Positions 45,665 to 56,014 are shown, counted from the stretch's first letter. The stretch: DNA of 64,000 bases from DASSQJ01 sp963773655 (GCA_963773655.1 CAVZBX010000001.1:186001-250000); one strand, 5' to 3'. Numbers and translations: made by a program. Notes: generated by a model from the sequence alone, not told the origin.

Positions 45665-46423
45665 ATGCGGGGCCGACGACGACGCGCGGCCGGGGTGGCC
45701 GTCCTGCTGTCCCTGGCCCTCCTCGGAAGCGGCTGCGCCGACCCGGGGTCGGTGCCCGCGGCCACCACGACGAGCCCGGTGACGGCCGCCGCCCCGGCCA
45801 CGGCCGACGCCCCGGCCACGCCGATCCCGACCACCGCCGAGGTCTTCCGGGAGACCCGTATCTTCGCGCTGGCCGCCCGCTCGGGCCGGGTCGAGGGCAC
45901 CGTCCTGCGCGGACGGCGAGCGGCGCGGGTCGAGCTCGAGGGGGCCGCGGCCGGGGCGAACCAGCACGTCGTCGTCGAGGTGGAGGGGTCCGGGCGGGCC
46001 GAGGCGCTCACCGTCGACGGCCGGCACTGGCTCGCCGGGGACGTCGCCTTCTGGCGGGCGCGCGGCGAGCGGCGCCGTGACGCCCTGGCCGCGGCCGCGG
46101 GCTGGCACGCGGTGAGCGGGGCGCAGGCGCAGCGGGTGGCGCCGTGGACCCTGCGCAGCCTGCTCACCCGGTGGTTCGCCGAGCCGGGCGTGGCCGCGCT
46201 CGAGTCCGCCCCGGCGCGGGTGACGTCGGAGAGCTCCCCCGACGGCGACCTCTGGGTGCTCGGCCGTCCGGGTGGCCCCCGGCTGTGGGTGGCCGCCGAC
46301 GGGAGCGGCCGGCTGGTGCGCCTGCTCCTGCCGGGGCGGGCCCCCACCGACGTGGCCTTCTCCGGGTGGGAGCGGGTCGAGCCGTTCGCGCCCCCGCCGC
46401 CGGGTGAGGTCGTCACCCGGTGA
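45665..46423 (+). CDS. LppX-like lipoprotein, second copy
   Basis: ATG 45665 behind GGGGG gives 252 residues. The basic N-region and hydrophobic stretch VLLSLALLGSGC end in a lipobox. A Thr/Ala/Pro linker follows. The folded part (TAEVFRETRIFALAARSGRV, ALTVDGRHWLAGDVAFWRAR, LWVLGRPGGPRLWVAADGSG) follows the same order of elements as the lipoprotein at 43968, though more diverged. It is probably a lipid-facing surface protein. It lies just behind the TetR gene and may share its transcript. Confidence 0.7.
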   Translation: MRGRRRRAAGVAVLLSLALLGSGCADPGSVPAATTTSPVTAAAPATADAPATPIPTTAEVFRETRIFALAARSGRVEGTVLRGRRAARVELEGAAAGANQHVVVEVEGSGRAEALTVDGRHWLAGDVAFWRARGERRRDALAAAAGWHAVSGAQAQRVAPWTLRSLLTRWFAEPGVAALESAPARVTSESSPDGDLWVLGRPGGPRLWVAADGSGRLVRLLLPGRAPTDVAFSGWERVEPFAPPPPGEVVTR

Positions 46424-46453
46424 GGGCGCGCACCCCGCGGCCCGTGGCGCGGG

Positions 46454-47056
46454 TCAGGACGCGGTGTACACGGGCTCGCGTCGGGTGCGTCGCCAGCGGC
46501 GCACGCGCAGCCACATCCAGATGAGCAGCCAGGCGAGCAGCACCACCGCGATGAACGCGAGCACCGGTGCGAGGAGGGCGAGGAAGGACAGCCCGACCGA
46601 GGAGACGTCCTCCACGGTGGACACGACCGGGGCGCCGACGCCCGCGGTGGCGCCGTTGATCACCGGCCGTGCCGCCATCTTCCCGCTGTGGACGAAGCCG
46701 GAGATGAGGACGCCGAGGACCACCGACACCCAGGGGTTCTGCTGCATCCACGTCGACTGGTCCACCTCGGCCGCCGCCGTGGTGGCGGCGAAGATCATGC
46801 CGCCCATGCCCGGCCGGATGAAGGTCTGGATGGTGTCGTTGACGGTGTCGACCGCAGGGATCTTGTCGAGGACGATCTCGGAGAGGAGCAGGACGGCGCC
46901 GATGCCGATCGCCCAGTTGCTCTCCATCCACTCCCAGCCCTCGGGCAGGACGATGGCGTCGGTGAAGCGCGCACCCAGCGCGACGACGAGGAAGGGGATG
47001 TAGGCGTTCAGGCCCGCAGCGGCCGACAGGCCCGTCCCGGTGAGGGCAGCCAGCAC
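46454..47056 (-). CDS. DUF4126 domain membrane protein
   Basis: GTG 47056 is chosen because GGAGG precedes it by five bases; TTG further upstream would include that site. The 200-residue product has LAALTGTGLSAAAGLNAYIP at its start and four to five hydrophobic segments, with AVDTVNDTIQTFIRPGMGGM and GFVHSGKMAARPVINGATAG as family-like loops. DUF4126 proteins are membrane proteins of unknown role. A basic C-terminal tail (RVRRWRRTRREP) is likely cytoplasmic. Divergent from the following acetyltransferase gene. Confidence 0.88.
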   Translation of the reverse strand: MLAALTGTGLSAAAGLNAYIPFLVVALGARFTDAIVLPEGWEWMESNWAIGIGAVLLLSEIVLDKIPAVDTVNDTIQTFIRPGMGGMIFAATTAAAEVDQSTWMQQNPWVSVVLGVLISGFVHSGKMAARPVINGATAGVGAPVVSTVEDVSSVGLSFLALLAPVLAFIAVVLLAWLLIWMWLRVRRWRRTRREPVYTAS

Positions 47057-47245
47057 GGCGTCCTCCAATCTGTGGCGACCACCCCTCGTGGTCGGGCCGA
47101 GGGGACAACGACGCTCGGACGCCAGCGTAGTCCCGTCCGGTTGCACCGTGACCGAACCGTTGCGCGGTCCCGGGCGGCACGCTCGGGACCGCCGGAGGTG
47201 GAAACCGGGTGCGCCGGAGCGTCGGACCCGGCACCATCGCTCCTC

Positions 47246-48037
47246 GTGGACACCGATCGCGACGCCCTCCTGCGCGTCTACGACGACCAGCTGCGTGACG
47301 AACCCGAGGCCGGCGACGGCCTCTCGGTCACCCGGCTCGGTCCGCTGCACCTGGTCACCTTCCCGGGGGGCTTCGGCTTCGTCGGCTACCGCGACCTGGG
47401 CGGCGCCGACGCCCCGACCCTGCGCCGCTGGGTCGCCGCGGTCCTCGACCACTTCGGGGCCGACCCCGAGGTCGGCGACGTCGAGTGGAAGACCCGGGGG
47501 CACGACGTCGCGCCCGGGCTGCACGAGGCCCTCGTCGAGCACGGCTTCGTGCCGGGCGAGGTGGAGTCGGTGATGATGGGACCGGCCGCCGGGCTCGCGG
47601 TCGACGTGGAGCTGCCGGAGGGGGTGACGCTGCGGCGGGTCACCGAGGAGGCCGACGTCCGGGCGATGAGCGCGATGGCCGACGAGGTGTTCGGCGACCC
47701 CGTCTCGGACCGGCGTGCGGACGACCTGCTCGACCGGCTCCGCCGCGACGCCGACGTCGAGATCTGGGTCGCCGAGGCGGAGGGCCGGATCGTGAGCGCC
47801 GGACGGCTCGAGCCCGTGGCGGGCACCGAGGTCGCCGGCATCTGGGGCGGCGCGACGAGGCCCGAGTGGCGCGGCCGGGGCATCTACCGGGCCCTGACGG
47901 CCGAGCGGGCGCGGGCCGCGCTGCGGCTCGGCAAGCGCTACCTGCAGAGCGACTCCACCGAGTTCTCCCGCCCCATCCTCGAGCGCTCCGGCCTGGTGCG
48001 GGTCACCACCACCACCCCGTACGAGTGGAGCCGGTGA
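47246..48037 (+). CDS. GNAT family N-acetyltransferase
   Basis: A 263-residue protein from GTG 47246. The N-terminal half is a degenerate acetyltransferase-like domain (LHLVTFPGGFGFVGYRDLG). The C-terminal half is a GNAT domain: VTLRRVTEEADVRAMSAMAD, IWVAEAEGRIVSAGRLEPVA and the acetyl-CoA loop RPEWRGRGIYRALTAERARA, ending LQSDSTEFSRPILERSGLV. The double-domain layout is common in actinobacteria. The substrate is unknown. It is monocistronic upstream of metG. Confidence 0.85.
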   Translation: MDTDRDALLRVYDDQLRDEPEAGDGLSVTRLGPLHLVTFPGGFGFVGYRDLGGADAPTLRRWVAAVLDHFGADPEVGDVEWKTRGHDVAPGLHEALVEHGFVPGEVESVMMGPAAGLAVDVELPEGVTLRRVTEEADVRAMSAMADEVFGDPVSDRRADDLLDRLRRDADVEIWVAEAEGRIVSAGRLEPVAGTEVAGIWGGATRPEWRGRGIYRALTAERARAALRLGKRYLQSDSTEFSRPILERSGLVRVTTTTPYEWSR

Positions 48038-48084
48038 GCCGCTCCGGCCACGAGGGGCCGCCCGTACCGTCCCGGGCCGACACC

Positions 48085-48090
48085 TAGGAT
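48085..48090 (+). promoter_or_regulatory. -10 element TAGGAT of metG
   Basis: TAGGAT is followed by seven bases and ATG 48098; no ribosome binding site is present. Confidence 0.6.
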
Positions 48091-48097
48091 CAGCAGC

Positions 48098-49897
48098 ATG
48101 AAGGTGCTCTCCGCCGTCGCCTGGCCGTACGCGAACGGCCCTCGCCACCTCGGCCACATCGCCGGGTTCGGAGTGCCCTCCGACGTCTTCAGCCGGTACA
48201 TGCGGATGGCGGGGCACGACGTGCTGATGGTGAGCGGCTCGGACGAGCACGGCACGCCCATCCTCGTGCTCGCCGACCAGGCGGGGATGTCGCCGCGCGA
48301 GTTCGTCGACCGCAACCACGCGATCATCGCGGGCGAGCTCGCCGACCTCGGTTGCACCTACGACCTCTACACGCGCACGACCACGGCCAACCACTACGCG
48401 GTCGCCCAGGAGCTGTTCCACCAGAACTGGGCCAACGGCTACATGGTCGAGCGCACCCAGCTCGGCGCGATCTCGCCCTCGACCGGCCGCACCCTCCCGG
48501 ACCGGTTCATCGAGGGGGAGTGCCCGATCTGCCACTACCCCGACGCCCGCGGCGACCAGTGCGACAACTGCGGCAACCAGCTCGAGCCCGAGGACCTCAT
48601 CGACCCGCGCAGCAAGATCAACGGGGAGACACCGGAGTTCGTCGAGACGCGCCACTTCTTCCTCGACCTGCCGGCGCTGGCCGACGCGCTCCGCGAGTGG
48701 CTCGAGGGCCGCGACTCCTCGGGCACGTGGCGCCCCAACGTCATCCGGTTCAGCCTCAACATCCTCGACGACATCAAGCCGCGCGCGATGACGCGTGACA
48801 TCGACTGGGGTATCCCGGTGCCGCTCGACGGCTGGCGGGACAACCCGGCCAAGCGGCTCTACGTCTGGTTCGACGCGGTCATCGGCTACCTGTCGGCGTC
48901 GGTCGAGTGGGCCCGCCGGCTCGGCGAGCCGGAGCGCTGGCGGGAGTGGTGGAACGACCCCGAGGCGGTCTCCTACTACTTCATGGGCAAGGACAACATC
49001 ACCTTCCACTCCCAGATCTGGCCGGCCGAGCTGCTCGGGTACGCCGGGAAGGGGTCGCGCGGGGGCGAGCCCGGCACGATGGGCGAGCTCAACCTGCCCA
49101 CCGAGGTGGTCTCGAGCGAGTTCCTCACGATGGAGGGCAAGCAGTTCTCGACCTCCCGCGGGTACACGATCCTCGTCCGCGACGTCCTCGACCGCTACGG
49201 CCCGGACGGCATCCGCTACTTCATCTGCGCGGCCGGCCCGGAGAGCCAGGACGCCAACTTCACCTGGCGGGAGTTCGTCCAGCGCAACAACTCCGAGCTC
49301 GTCGCCGGGTGGGGCAACCTCGTCTCCCGCACCGCGGCCATGGTGGCGAAGAGCTTCGGGGAGATCCCGCAGCCCGGCCCCCTCGAGCCCGTCGACGAGG
49401 AGGTGCGCGCCACCGTGCTCGCCGGCTTCGACACCGTCGGCGACCTGCTGACCCGCCACCGGCAGAAGGCGGCCATCGCCGAGGCGATGCGCGTCGTCGG
49501 GGAGGTCAACGCCTACGTCTCCCGCACCGAGCCGTTCAAGCTCAAGGGTGAGGACGAGCGGGAGCGCCTGGCCACGGTCCTCCACACGCTGACCCAGTGC
49601 GTCTCCGACCTCAACACCCTGCTCGCGCCGTTCCTCCCGCACGCCGCCAACCGGGTGCACGCGGTCCTCGGGGGTGAGGGCGAGCTCATGCCGATGCCGC
49701 GGCTGCAGACGGTGCGCGGCCTCGACCCCGAGGACGCCGACCGCGAGTACCCCGTCATCACCGGCGAGTACTCGGGGACGCCCCGGTGGGAGTCCCGGCC
49801 GGTCGTGGTCGGCACCCCCATCAGCAGGCCGGCGCCGGTGTTCACCAAGCTCGACGAGTCCGTCGTCGACGACGAGCTGGCCCGGGCCGGGGCCTGA
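48098..49897 (+). CDS. metG: methionine--tRNA ligase
   Basis: A 599-residue class I synthetase from ATG 48098. The HIGH motif is HLGH at residues 17-20 (AWPYANGPRHLGHIAGFG). The zinc domain has CPICHYPDARGDQCDNC with four Cys. The KMSKS counterpart reads KQFSTSRGY, a known variant. The anticodon-binding helical domain follows (ELVAGWGNLVSRTAAMVAKS). It charges tRNA-Met for both initiation and elongation. No C-terminal dimerisation domain is present. Gene order metG-tatD-rpfB-rsmA-ispE matches other actinobacteria. Confidence 0.97.
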   Translation: MKVLSAVAWPYANGPRHLGHIAGFGVPSDVFSRYMRMAGHDVLMVSGSDEHGTPILVLADQAGMSPREFVDRNHAIIAGELADLGCTYDLYTRTTTANHYAVAQELFHQNWANGYMVERTQLGAISPSTGRTLPDRFIEGECPICHYPDARGDQCDNCGNQLEPEDLIDPRSKINGETPEFVETRHFFLDLPALADALREWLEGRDSSGTWRPNVIRFSLNILDDIKPRAMTRDIDWGIPVPLDGWRDNPAKRLYVWFDAVIGYLSASVEWARRLGEPERWREWWNDPEAVSYYFMGKDNITFHSQIWPAELLGYAGKGSRGGEPGTMGELNLPTEVVSSEFLTMEGKQFSTSRGYTILVRDVLDRYGPDGIRYFICAAGPESQDANFTWREFVQRNNSELVAGWGNLVSRTAAMVAKSFGEIPQPGPLEPVDEEVRATVLAGFDTVGDLLTRHRQKAAIAEAMRVVGEVNAYVSRTEPFKLKGEDERERLATVLHTLTQCVSDLNTLLAPFLPHAANRVHAVLGGEGELMPMPRLQTVRGLDPEDADREYPVITGEYSGTPRWESRPVVVGTPISRPAPVFTKLDESVVDDELARAGA

Positions 49898-49901
49898 GCC
49901 G

Positions 49902-50756
49902 GTGACGTCGCAGCCGAGCCGCCGGGGGGAGCCGGAGGCGCCCGACGCGCTGCCGATCCCGGTGGTGGACAACCACACCCACCTCGACATCTCGCGCGAG
50001 GGCGCCGAGGTCGCCGTCGACGACCTCGGCCCCGTGCTCGCGGCCGCGGCGGCCGTCGGCGTCGACCGGGTCGTGCAGGTGGGCTGCGACGTGCCGGGAG
50101 CCGAGTTCGCGGTGGCCGCGTCGCAGGCGTACCCGTCGGTGCTCGCCGGGGTCGCGATCCACCCCAACGAGGCTCCGGCGCTCGCGGCGCGGGGAGAGCT
50201 CGACGCGGCGCTGGCACGGGTCGAGGAGCTGGCCGCGCAGCCACGAACCCGCGTGGTCGGGGAGACCGGCCTCGACTACTACCGCACCGGGCCCGAGGGC
50301 CGGCCCGCCCAGCACGAGTCGTTCCGCCGGCACATCGACCTCGCGAAGCGCCTGGGCCGCACCCTGCAGGTGCACGACCGGGACAGCCACGTCGACGTGC
50401 TGCGCGTGCTCGCGGACGAGGAGGCGCCGGAGAACACCGTGATGCACTGCTTCTCCGGCGACGTCGAGATGGCCACCGAGTGCGTCCGCCGTGGCTACCA
50501 CCTGTCCTTCGCCGGCACGGTGACGTTCAAGAACGCCAAGAGCCTGCGGGACGCGCTGTCGGTCACCCCGCTGGACCGGGTCCTGGTCGAGACCGACGCC
50601 CCGTATCTGACGCCGCACCCGTGGCGCGGCGCCTCCAACAGCCCGATGCTGGTGCCGCTGACCGTACGGGCGATGGCCGCCGTCCTCGGCGTGGCCGTCC
50701 CGACGCTCTGCCTGGCCCTCAGCGAGAACGCCGAGCGGCTCTACGGGCCCTGGTGA
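49902..50756 (+). CDS. TatD family metal-dependent hydrolase
   Basis: A 284-residue TIM-barrel hydrolase from GTG 49902, four bases behind metG. Metal ligands are in VDNHTHLDIS (HxH), GETGLDYYRTG (Glu), LQVHDRDSH, VMHCFSGDVEMA and LVETDAPYL (Asp). TatD proteins act as 3'-5' DNA exonucleases or on other substrates. It is closely spaced with metG and precedes rpfB across a 294-base leader. Confidence 0.93.
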   Translation: MTSQPSRRGEPEAPDALPIPVVDNHTHLDISREGAEVAVDDLGPVLAAAAAVGVDRVVQVGCDVPGAEFAVAASQAYPSVLAGVAIHPNEAPALAARGELDAALARVEELAAQPRTRVVGETGLDYYRTGPEGRPAQHESFRRHIDLAKRLGRTLQVHDRDSHVDVLRVLADEEAPENTVMHCFSGDVEMATECVRRGYHLSFAGTVTFKNAKSLRDALSVTPLDRVLVETDAPYLTPHPWRGASNSPMLVPLTVRAMAAVLGVAVPTLCLALSENAERLYGPW

Positions 50757-51050
50757 CCCCGGGCAGGTGCCCGGCGACGGGGTGGTCACCGGACCGCAGC
50801 CGTGGGGCTGGTGTGACGCAAGTGGCCGACGAGGACTGTGACCGCTGCAACAGGGCGTTACCGAAATTTGACCTTCGGGCCGGGACTCCTGCACGGTAGA
50901 CGGGAACGGCCGGGGCCGATGTGCCTCGGTCGACACGTGTGGAGGTCCCCGCGACGCCGCGGTCCGGGGCCGCTCCACCCGCACGGACGCTCCTTGTCCG
51001 TGGCCCCTCGCGGGCTGTCGGCCGACCATCGGTGCCCGGGACTTCCGACC
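50757..51050 (+). ncRNA. possible structured leader RNA of rpfB
   Basis: 294 bases with no gene. An AT-richer spot (ACCGAAATTTGACC near 50870) may mark the promoter. Downstream are strong pairings, e.g. CACGGAC (50982-50988) with GTCCGTG (50996-51002), extended by GGGGCC (50966-50971) with GGCCCC. There is no ribosome binding site before ATG 51051. In M. tuberculosis the rpfB leader is an RNA switch; homology here is untested. Confidence 0.35.
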
Positions 51051-52184
51051 ATGGAGCACCTGTTGCTGTCCCGTCCCCTCCGCTACGTCGCCCAGGGCGC
51101 CGTTGCGCTCGTCCTCGCCGCCGGCTCCGTCGGCGTCGCCCACTACGACAAGGCCGTCGCCCTCTCCGTCGACGGCGACCGGTCCTCGGTGCACGTCTTC
51201 GGCTCGACCGTCGGCGACGTCCTCGCGAAGCAGGGCATCGACCTCGGTGAGCACGACACCGTCGTGCCGTCCGCCGGCAGCCCCGTCCAGGACGGCGACC
51301 ACATCACCGTCCGCTACGGCCGCAAGCTGACGGTGACCGTCGACGGCGTCACCAAGGAGTACTGGACCACCGGCACCACCGTCGACGCCGCCCTGCGGGA
51401 GATCGGCCTGCGCACCGAGGGCGCCGTGCTCACGGCGTCGCGCTCGCAGCCGCTGGGCCGCGAGGGCCTGGAGATGGCGGTGACCACGCCCAAGAAGGTC
51501 AAGGTGACCGTCGACGGCAGGACGCGCACGGTGAGGTCCGCAGCGCCCATCGTCTCCGGCGTCCTCGCCGAGCTCGACGTGAGCCGCTCCGCACTCGACC
51601 GGGTCAAGCCCGGCCTCGACGCCCCCGTCGAGGACGGCATGAGGATCGTCGTCAAGCGCGTCACGGTGAAGAAGGAGACGACGACCGAGTCGATCGCCTA
51701 CGCCACGACGAAGCAGAAGGACTCGAGCATGCTCGCGGGCCAGACGCAGGTGGTCACGGCCGGCAGGGCCGGGTCGAAGAAGGTCGTCCGCGAGAACACC
51801 TACGTCGACGGCAAGCTCGACTCCTCGAAGGTCCTCTCGCAGAAGGTCGTCACCAAGCCGGTCGACGCGGTCGTCAAGGTCGGCACCAAGGCGGCCGCCC
51901 CCGCCCCGAGTGCCGGCAACACCTCCGGCGCCGGCATCAACCTCGCGAACGAGGCGATGTGGGACCGCATCGCCCAGTGCGAGTCCGGCGGCAACTGGCA
52001 CATCAACACCGGCAACGGCTACTACGGCGGCCTCCAGTTCGCCACGGCGTCGTGGCTGGCGATGGGTGGCGACGACTTCGCGCCGCGCGCCGACCTGGCC
52101 TCCCGCGCCGAGCAGATCACCGTGGCCAACCGCTACTACGCCCAGGCCGGGCTGTCGCCGTGGGGTTGCGCCCACGCGGCCTGA
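51051..52184 (+). CDS. rpfB: resuscitation-promoting factor RpfB-like protein
   Basis: A 377-residue exported protein from ATG 51051. Residues 13-33 are a signal or anchor helix (VAQGAVALVLAAGSVGVAHY). Three DUF348 repeats follow (DGDRSSVHVFGSTVGDVLAK; DGVTKEYWTTGTTVDAALRE; DGRTRTVRSAAPIVSGVLAE), then a G5 domain (about residues 205-285) and the C-terminal Rpf lysozyme-like domain: WDRIAQCESGGNWHINTGNG with the catalytic Glu and YYGGLQFATASWLAMGG. Two Cys (CES and WGC) can form the conserved disulphide. It cleaves peptidoglycan and wakes dormant cells. Confidence 0.96.
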   Translation: MEHLLLSRPLRYVAQGAVALVLAAGSVGVAHYDKAVALSVDGDRSSVHVFGSTVGDVLAKQGIDLGEHDTVVPSAGSPVQDGDHITVRYGRKLTVTVDGVTKEYWTTGTTVDAALREIGLRTEGAVLTASRSQPLGREGLEMAVTTPKKVKVTVDGRTRTVRSAAPIVSGVLAELDVSRSALDRVKPGLDAPVEDGMRIVVKRVTVKKETTTESIAYATTKQKDSSMLAGQTQVVTAGRAGSKKVVRENTYVDGKLDSSKVLSQKVVTKPVDAVVKVGTKAAAPAPSAGNTSGAGINLANEAMWDRIAQCESGGNWHINTGNGYYGGLQFATASWLAMGGDDFAPRADLASRAEQITVANRYYAQAGLSPWGCAHAA

Positions 52185-52195
52185 CCCCCGGCCCC

Positions 52196-52235
52196 ACGAC
52201 GGGGCCCCGGACCACGCGGTCCGGGGCCCCGTCGT
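52196..52235 (+). terminator. rpfB terminator hairpin
   Basis: Perfect 18-base arms (ACGACGGGGCCCCGGACC, 52196-52213, and 52218-52235) with an ACGC loop, 12 bases after the rpfB stop. The rsmA -10 element starts three bases after it. Confidence 0.8.
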
Positions 52236-52238
52236 CGT

Positions 52239-52244
52239 TAGGGT
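52239..52244 (+). promoter_or_regulatory. -10 element TAGGGT of rsmA
   Basis: TAGGGT is followed by six bases and GTG 52251, directly behind the rpfB terminator stem. Confidence 0.6.
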
Positions 52245-52250
52245 GACCCC

Positions 52251-53123
52251 GTGACCGACGCGCCGGACGCCGCCCTGCTCGGGGCCGGTGAGGTCCGCGA
52301 GCTCGCCGCCCGGCTCGGCATCCGGCCGACCAAGCAGTGGGGGCAGAACTTCGTCGTCGACGGCAACACCGTCCGCCGCATCGTCCGGGTGTCCGGCGTC
52401 GGGGCCGACGACGTCGTCGTCGAGGTGGGCCCCGGGCTGGGCAGCCTCACCCTCGCCCTGCTGCCGGTCGTGCGCCGGGTGGTCGCCGTCGAGGTCGACC
52501 CTGCCCTCGCCGCCGCGCTCCCGGACACGGTGCGCTCCCACGCGCCGGCCCTGGCCGACCGCCTCGAGGTCGTGCCCGCCGACGCCCTCACGGTCACGAC
52601 GCTGCCCGGGCCCGCCCCCACCGCGCTCGTCGCGAACCTGCCGTACAACGTGTCGGTGCCGGTCGTGCTGCGCTACCTCGAGCGGTTCCCGTCGGTCGCC
52701 CGGGTGCTCGTCATGGTCCAGCTCGAGGTCGCGGAGCGGCTGGCGGCGCCCCCCGGCTCGCGCACGTACGGCGTGCCCAGCGTCAAGGCGGCGTGGTACG
52801 CCGACGTCCGCCTCGCGGGACAGGTGCCGCGCCGGGTCTTCTGGCCGCTGCCCAACGTCGACTCCGGCCTCGTCGAGCTGGTCCGCCGCGAGCCACCGGC
52901 CGGGCCGGCCACCCGCGAGGAGGTCTTCGGTGTCGTCGACGCCGCGTTCGCGCAGCGCCGCAAGACGCTGCGGGCCGCGCTCGCCGGCTGGGCGGGCTCG
53001 CCGGCCGCGGCCGAGGCCGCACTGCGCACCGCGGGGGTCGACCCGCGCACCCGCGGTGAGCAGCTCGATGTCGCCGCTTTCGCCCGGATCGCAGCGGCCG
53101 GTGCGGCCTCCGGTCCTGACTAG
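52251..53123 (+). CDS. rsmA: 16S rRNA (adenine1518-N6/adenine1519-N6)-dimethyltransferase RsmA (KsgA)
   Basis: A 290-residue enzyme from GTG 52251. It dimethylates A1518 and A1519 in helix 45 of 16S rRNA. Motifs are PTKQWGQNFVVDGNTVRRIV, SAM motif I VVVEVGPGLGSLTLALLPVV, motif IV ANLPYNVSVPVVL and FAQRRKTLRAALAGW near the end. The length matches the family. It has its own leaderless promoter behind the rpfB terminator and its stop codon overlaps the ispE -10 element. Confidence 0.96.
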   Translation: MTDAPDAALLGAGEVRELAARLGIRPTKQWGQNFVVDGNTVRRIVRVSGVGADDVVVEVGPGLGSLTLALLPVVRRVVAVEVDPALAAALPDTVRSHAPALADRLEVVPADALTVTTLPGPAPTALVANLPYNVSVPVVLRYLERFPSVARVLVMVQLEVAERLAAPPGSRTYGVPSVKAAWYADVRLAGQVPRRVFWPLPNVDSGLVELVRREPPAGPATREEVFGVVDAAFAQRRKTLRAALAGWAGSPAAAEAALRTAGVDPRTRGEQLDVAAFARIAAAGAASGPD

Positions 53124-53126
53124 GGT
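53121..53126 (+). promoter_or_regulatory. -10 element TAGGGT of ispE (contains rsmA stop)
   Basis: TAGGGT is followed by six bases and ATG 53133. The first three bases are the TAG stop of rsmA. Confidence 0.55.
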
Positions 53127-53132
53127 GAGGCC

Positions 53133-54062
53133 ATGACCTCGGCCCCTCTCGTGCCCGGCCCCGTCACCGTGCGCGTCCCGGCCAAGGTGAACCTCGAGCT
53201 GCTCGTCGGCCCCCTGCGCGAGGACGGCTACCACACGCTGTCGACGGTGTTCCAGGCGGTGGGCCTCCACGACGACGTCACCGTCTCGGTCGCGGACGAG
53301 TGGGGCGTGGGAGTCTCCGGGCCGCTCGCGGGGCACGTGCCGCTCGGTGACGACAACATCGCGATGAGCGCCGCCCGGCTGCTCGCCGACGGTCGCGAAG
53401 TCGACCCGGTGCACATCCGGATCCGCAAGGGCATCCCCGTGGCCGGGGGGATGGCGGGGGGCTCTGCCGACGCCGCGGCCGCCCTCGTGGCCCTGGACCA
53501 CCTCTGGGACCTCGGCCTGGGCCGCGAGGAGCTCGAGGAGGTGGCGGCCGAGCTCGGCAGCGACGTGCCCTTCCTCGTCGCCGGCGGCACCGCGATGGGC
53601 AGCGGCCGGGGGGAGCTGCTGGCCCCGGTGCTGGCCCGGGGCACCTACCACTGGGTGTTCGCGCTGGGCGAGGAGGGACTGCCCACTCCGGACGTGTACG
53701 CCGAGTGCGACCGGCTGCGCGGCGACACCGAGGTTCCCGAGCCGGCGCCGAACCCCGCGCTCATGGCGGCCCTGCGCACGGGGGACCCGCGCGAGCTCGC
53801 CCCCCAGCTCGCCAACGACCTCCAGGACGCCGCGGTGTCGCTCCGTCCGGGGCTCGCCGACGTCCTTGCCTCCGGGATGGAGTACGGGGCGCTCGGCGGC
53901 ATCGTCTCGGGGTCGGGGCCGACAGTGGCCTTCCTCGTCGAGGACAACGAGGCGGGCATCGACCTCGCGGTGGCCCTCACGGCGTCCGGCGTGGTCCGCG
54001 ACGTCCGCCGTGCGACCGGTCCGGTGCACGGCGCACACGTCATCCCGCACAAGATCGACTGA
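53133..54062 (+). CDS. ispE: 4-diphosphocytidyl-2-C-methyl-D-erythritol kinase
   Basis: A 309-residue GHMP kinase from ATG 53133. It phosphorylates CDP-methylerythritol in the MEP isoprenoid pathway. Motif 1 is VRVPAKVNLELLVGPLREDG YH-type, motif 2 is IPVAGGMAGGSADAAAALVA (ATP loop) and motif 3 is GGIVSGSGPTVAFLVE. The length is normal. The rsmA-ispE neighbourhood is conserved in actinobacteria. Confidence 0.95.
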   Translation: MTSAPLVPGPVTVRVPAKVNLELLVGPLREDGYHTLSTVFQAVGLHDDVTVSVADEWGVGVSGPLAGHVPLGDDNIAMSAARLLADGREVDPVHIRIRKGIPVAGGMAGGSADAAAALVALDHLWDLGLGREELEEVAAELGSDVPFLVAGGTAMGSGRGELLAPVLARGTYHWVFALGEEGLPTPDVYAECDRLRGDTEVPEPAPNPALMAALRTGDPRELAPQLANDLQDAAVSLRPGLADVLASGMEYGALGGIVSGSGPTVAFLVEDNEAGIDLAVALTASGVVRDVRRATGPVHGAHVIPHKID

Positions 54063-54102
54063 CCGCGCCGGTGCGGATGAGGTGCCACCACCCACCCGTG
54101 GG

Positions 54103-54108
54103 TAGGGT
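54103..54108 (+). promoter_or_regulatory. -10 element TAGGGT of the ABC-F gene
   Basis: TAGGGT, six bases before GTG 54115; leaderless spacing. Confidence 0.55.
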
Positions 54109-54114
54109 CGCGCG

Positions 54115-55953
<1,839 letters not shown>

Positions 55954-55971
55954 CGGCGTGCCCGCCGCTGT

Positions 55972-56009
55972 ACCGCCCGCTCGGGTCCCGTGCGGTGCCG
56001 CCGGGCGGT
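55972..56009. terminator. terminator hairpin between ABC-F and MarR genes
   Basis: ACCGCCCG (55972-55979) and CGGGCGGT (56002-56009) pair across a 22-base loop between convergent genes. Confidence 0.4.
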
Positions 56010-56014
56010 GCCGG

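Noticed and set aside
46454..50167. 1237-codon minus-strand open frame
   Set aside because: Only its last 200 codons (the DUF4126 protein) are real; the upstream part is antisense to metG and the acetyltransferase gene.
50757..51050. Assignment of the rpfB leader to the c-di-AMP (ydaO) riboswitch
   Set aside because: I could not find the conserved core sequence by eye; only generic hairpins are supported.
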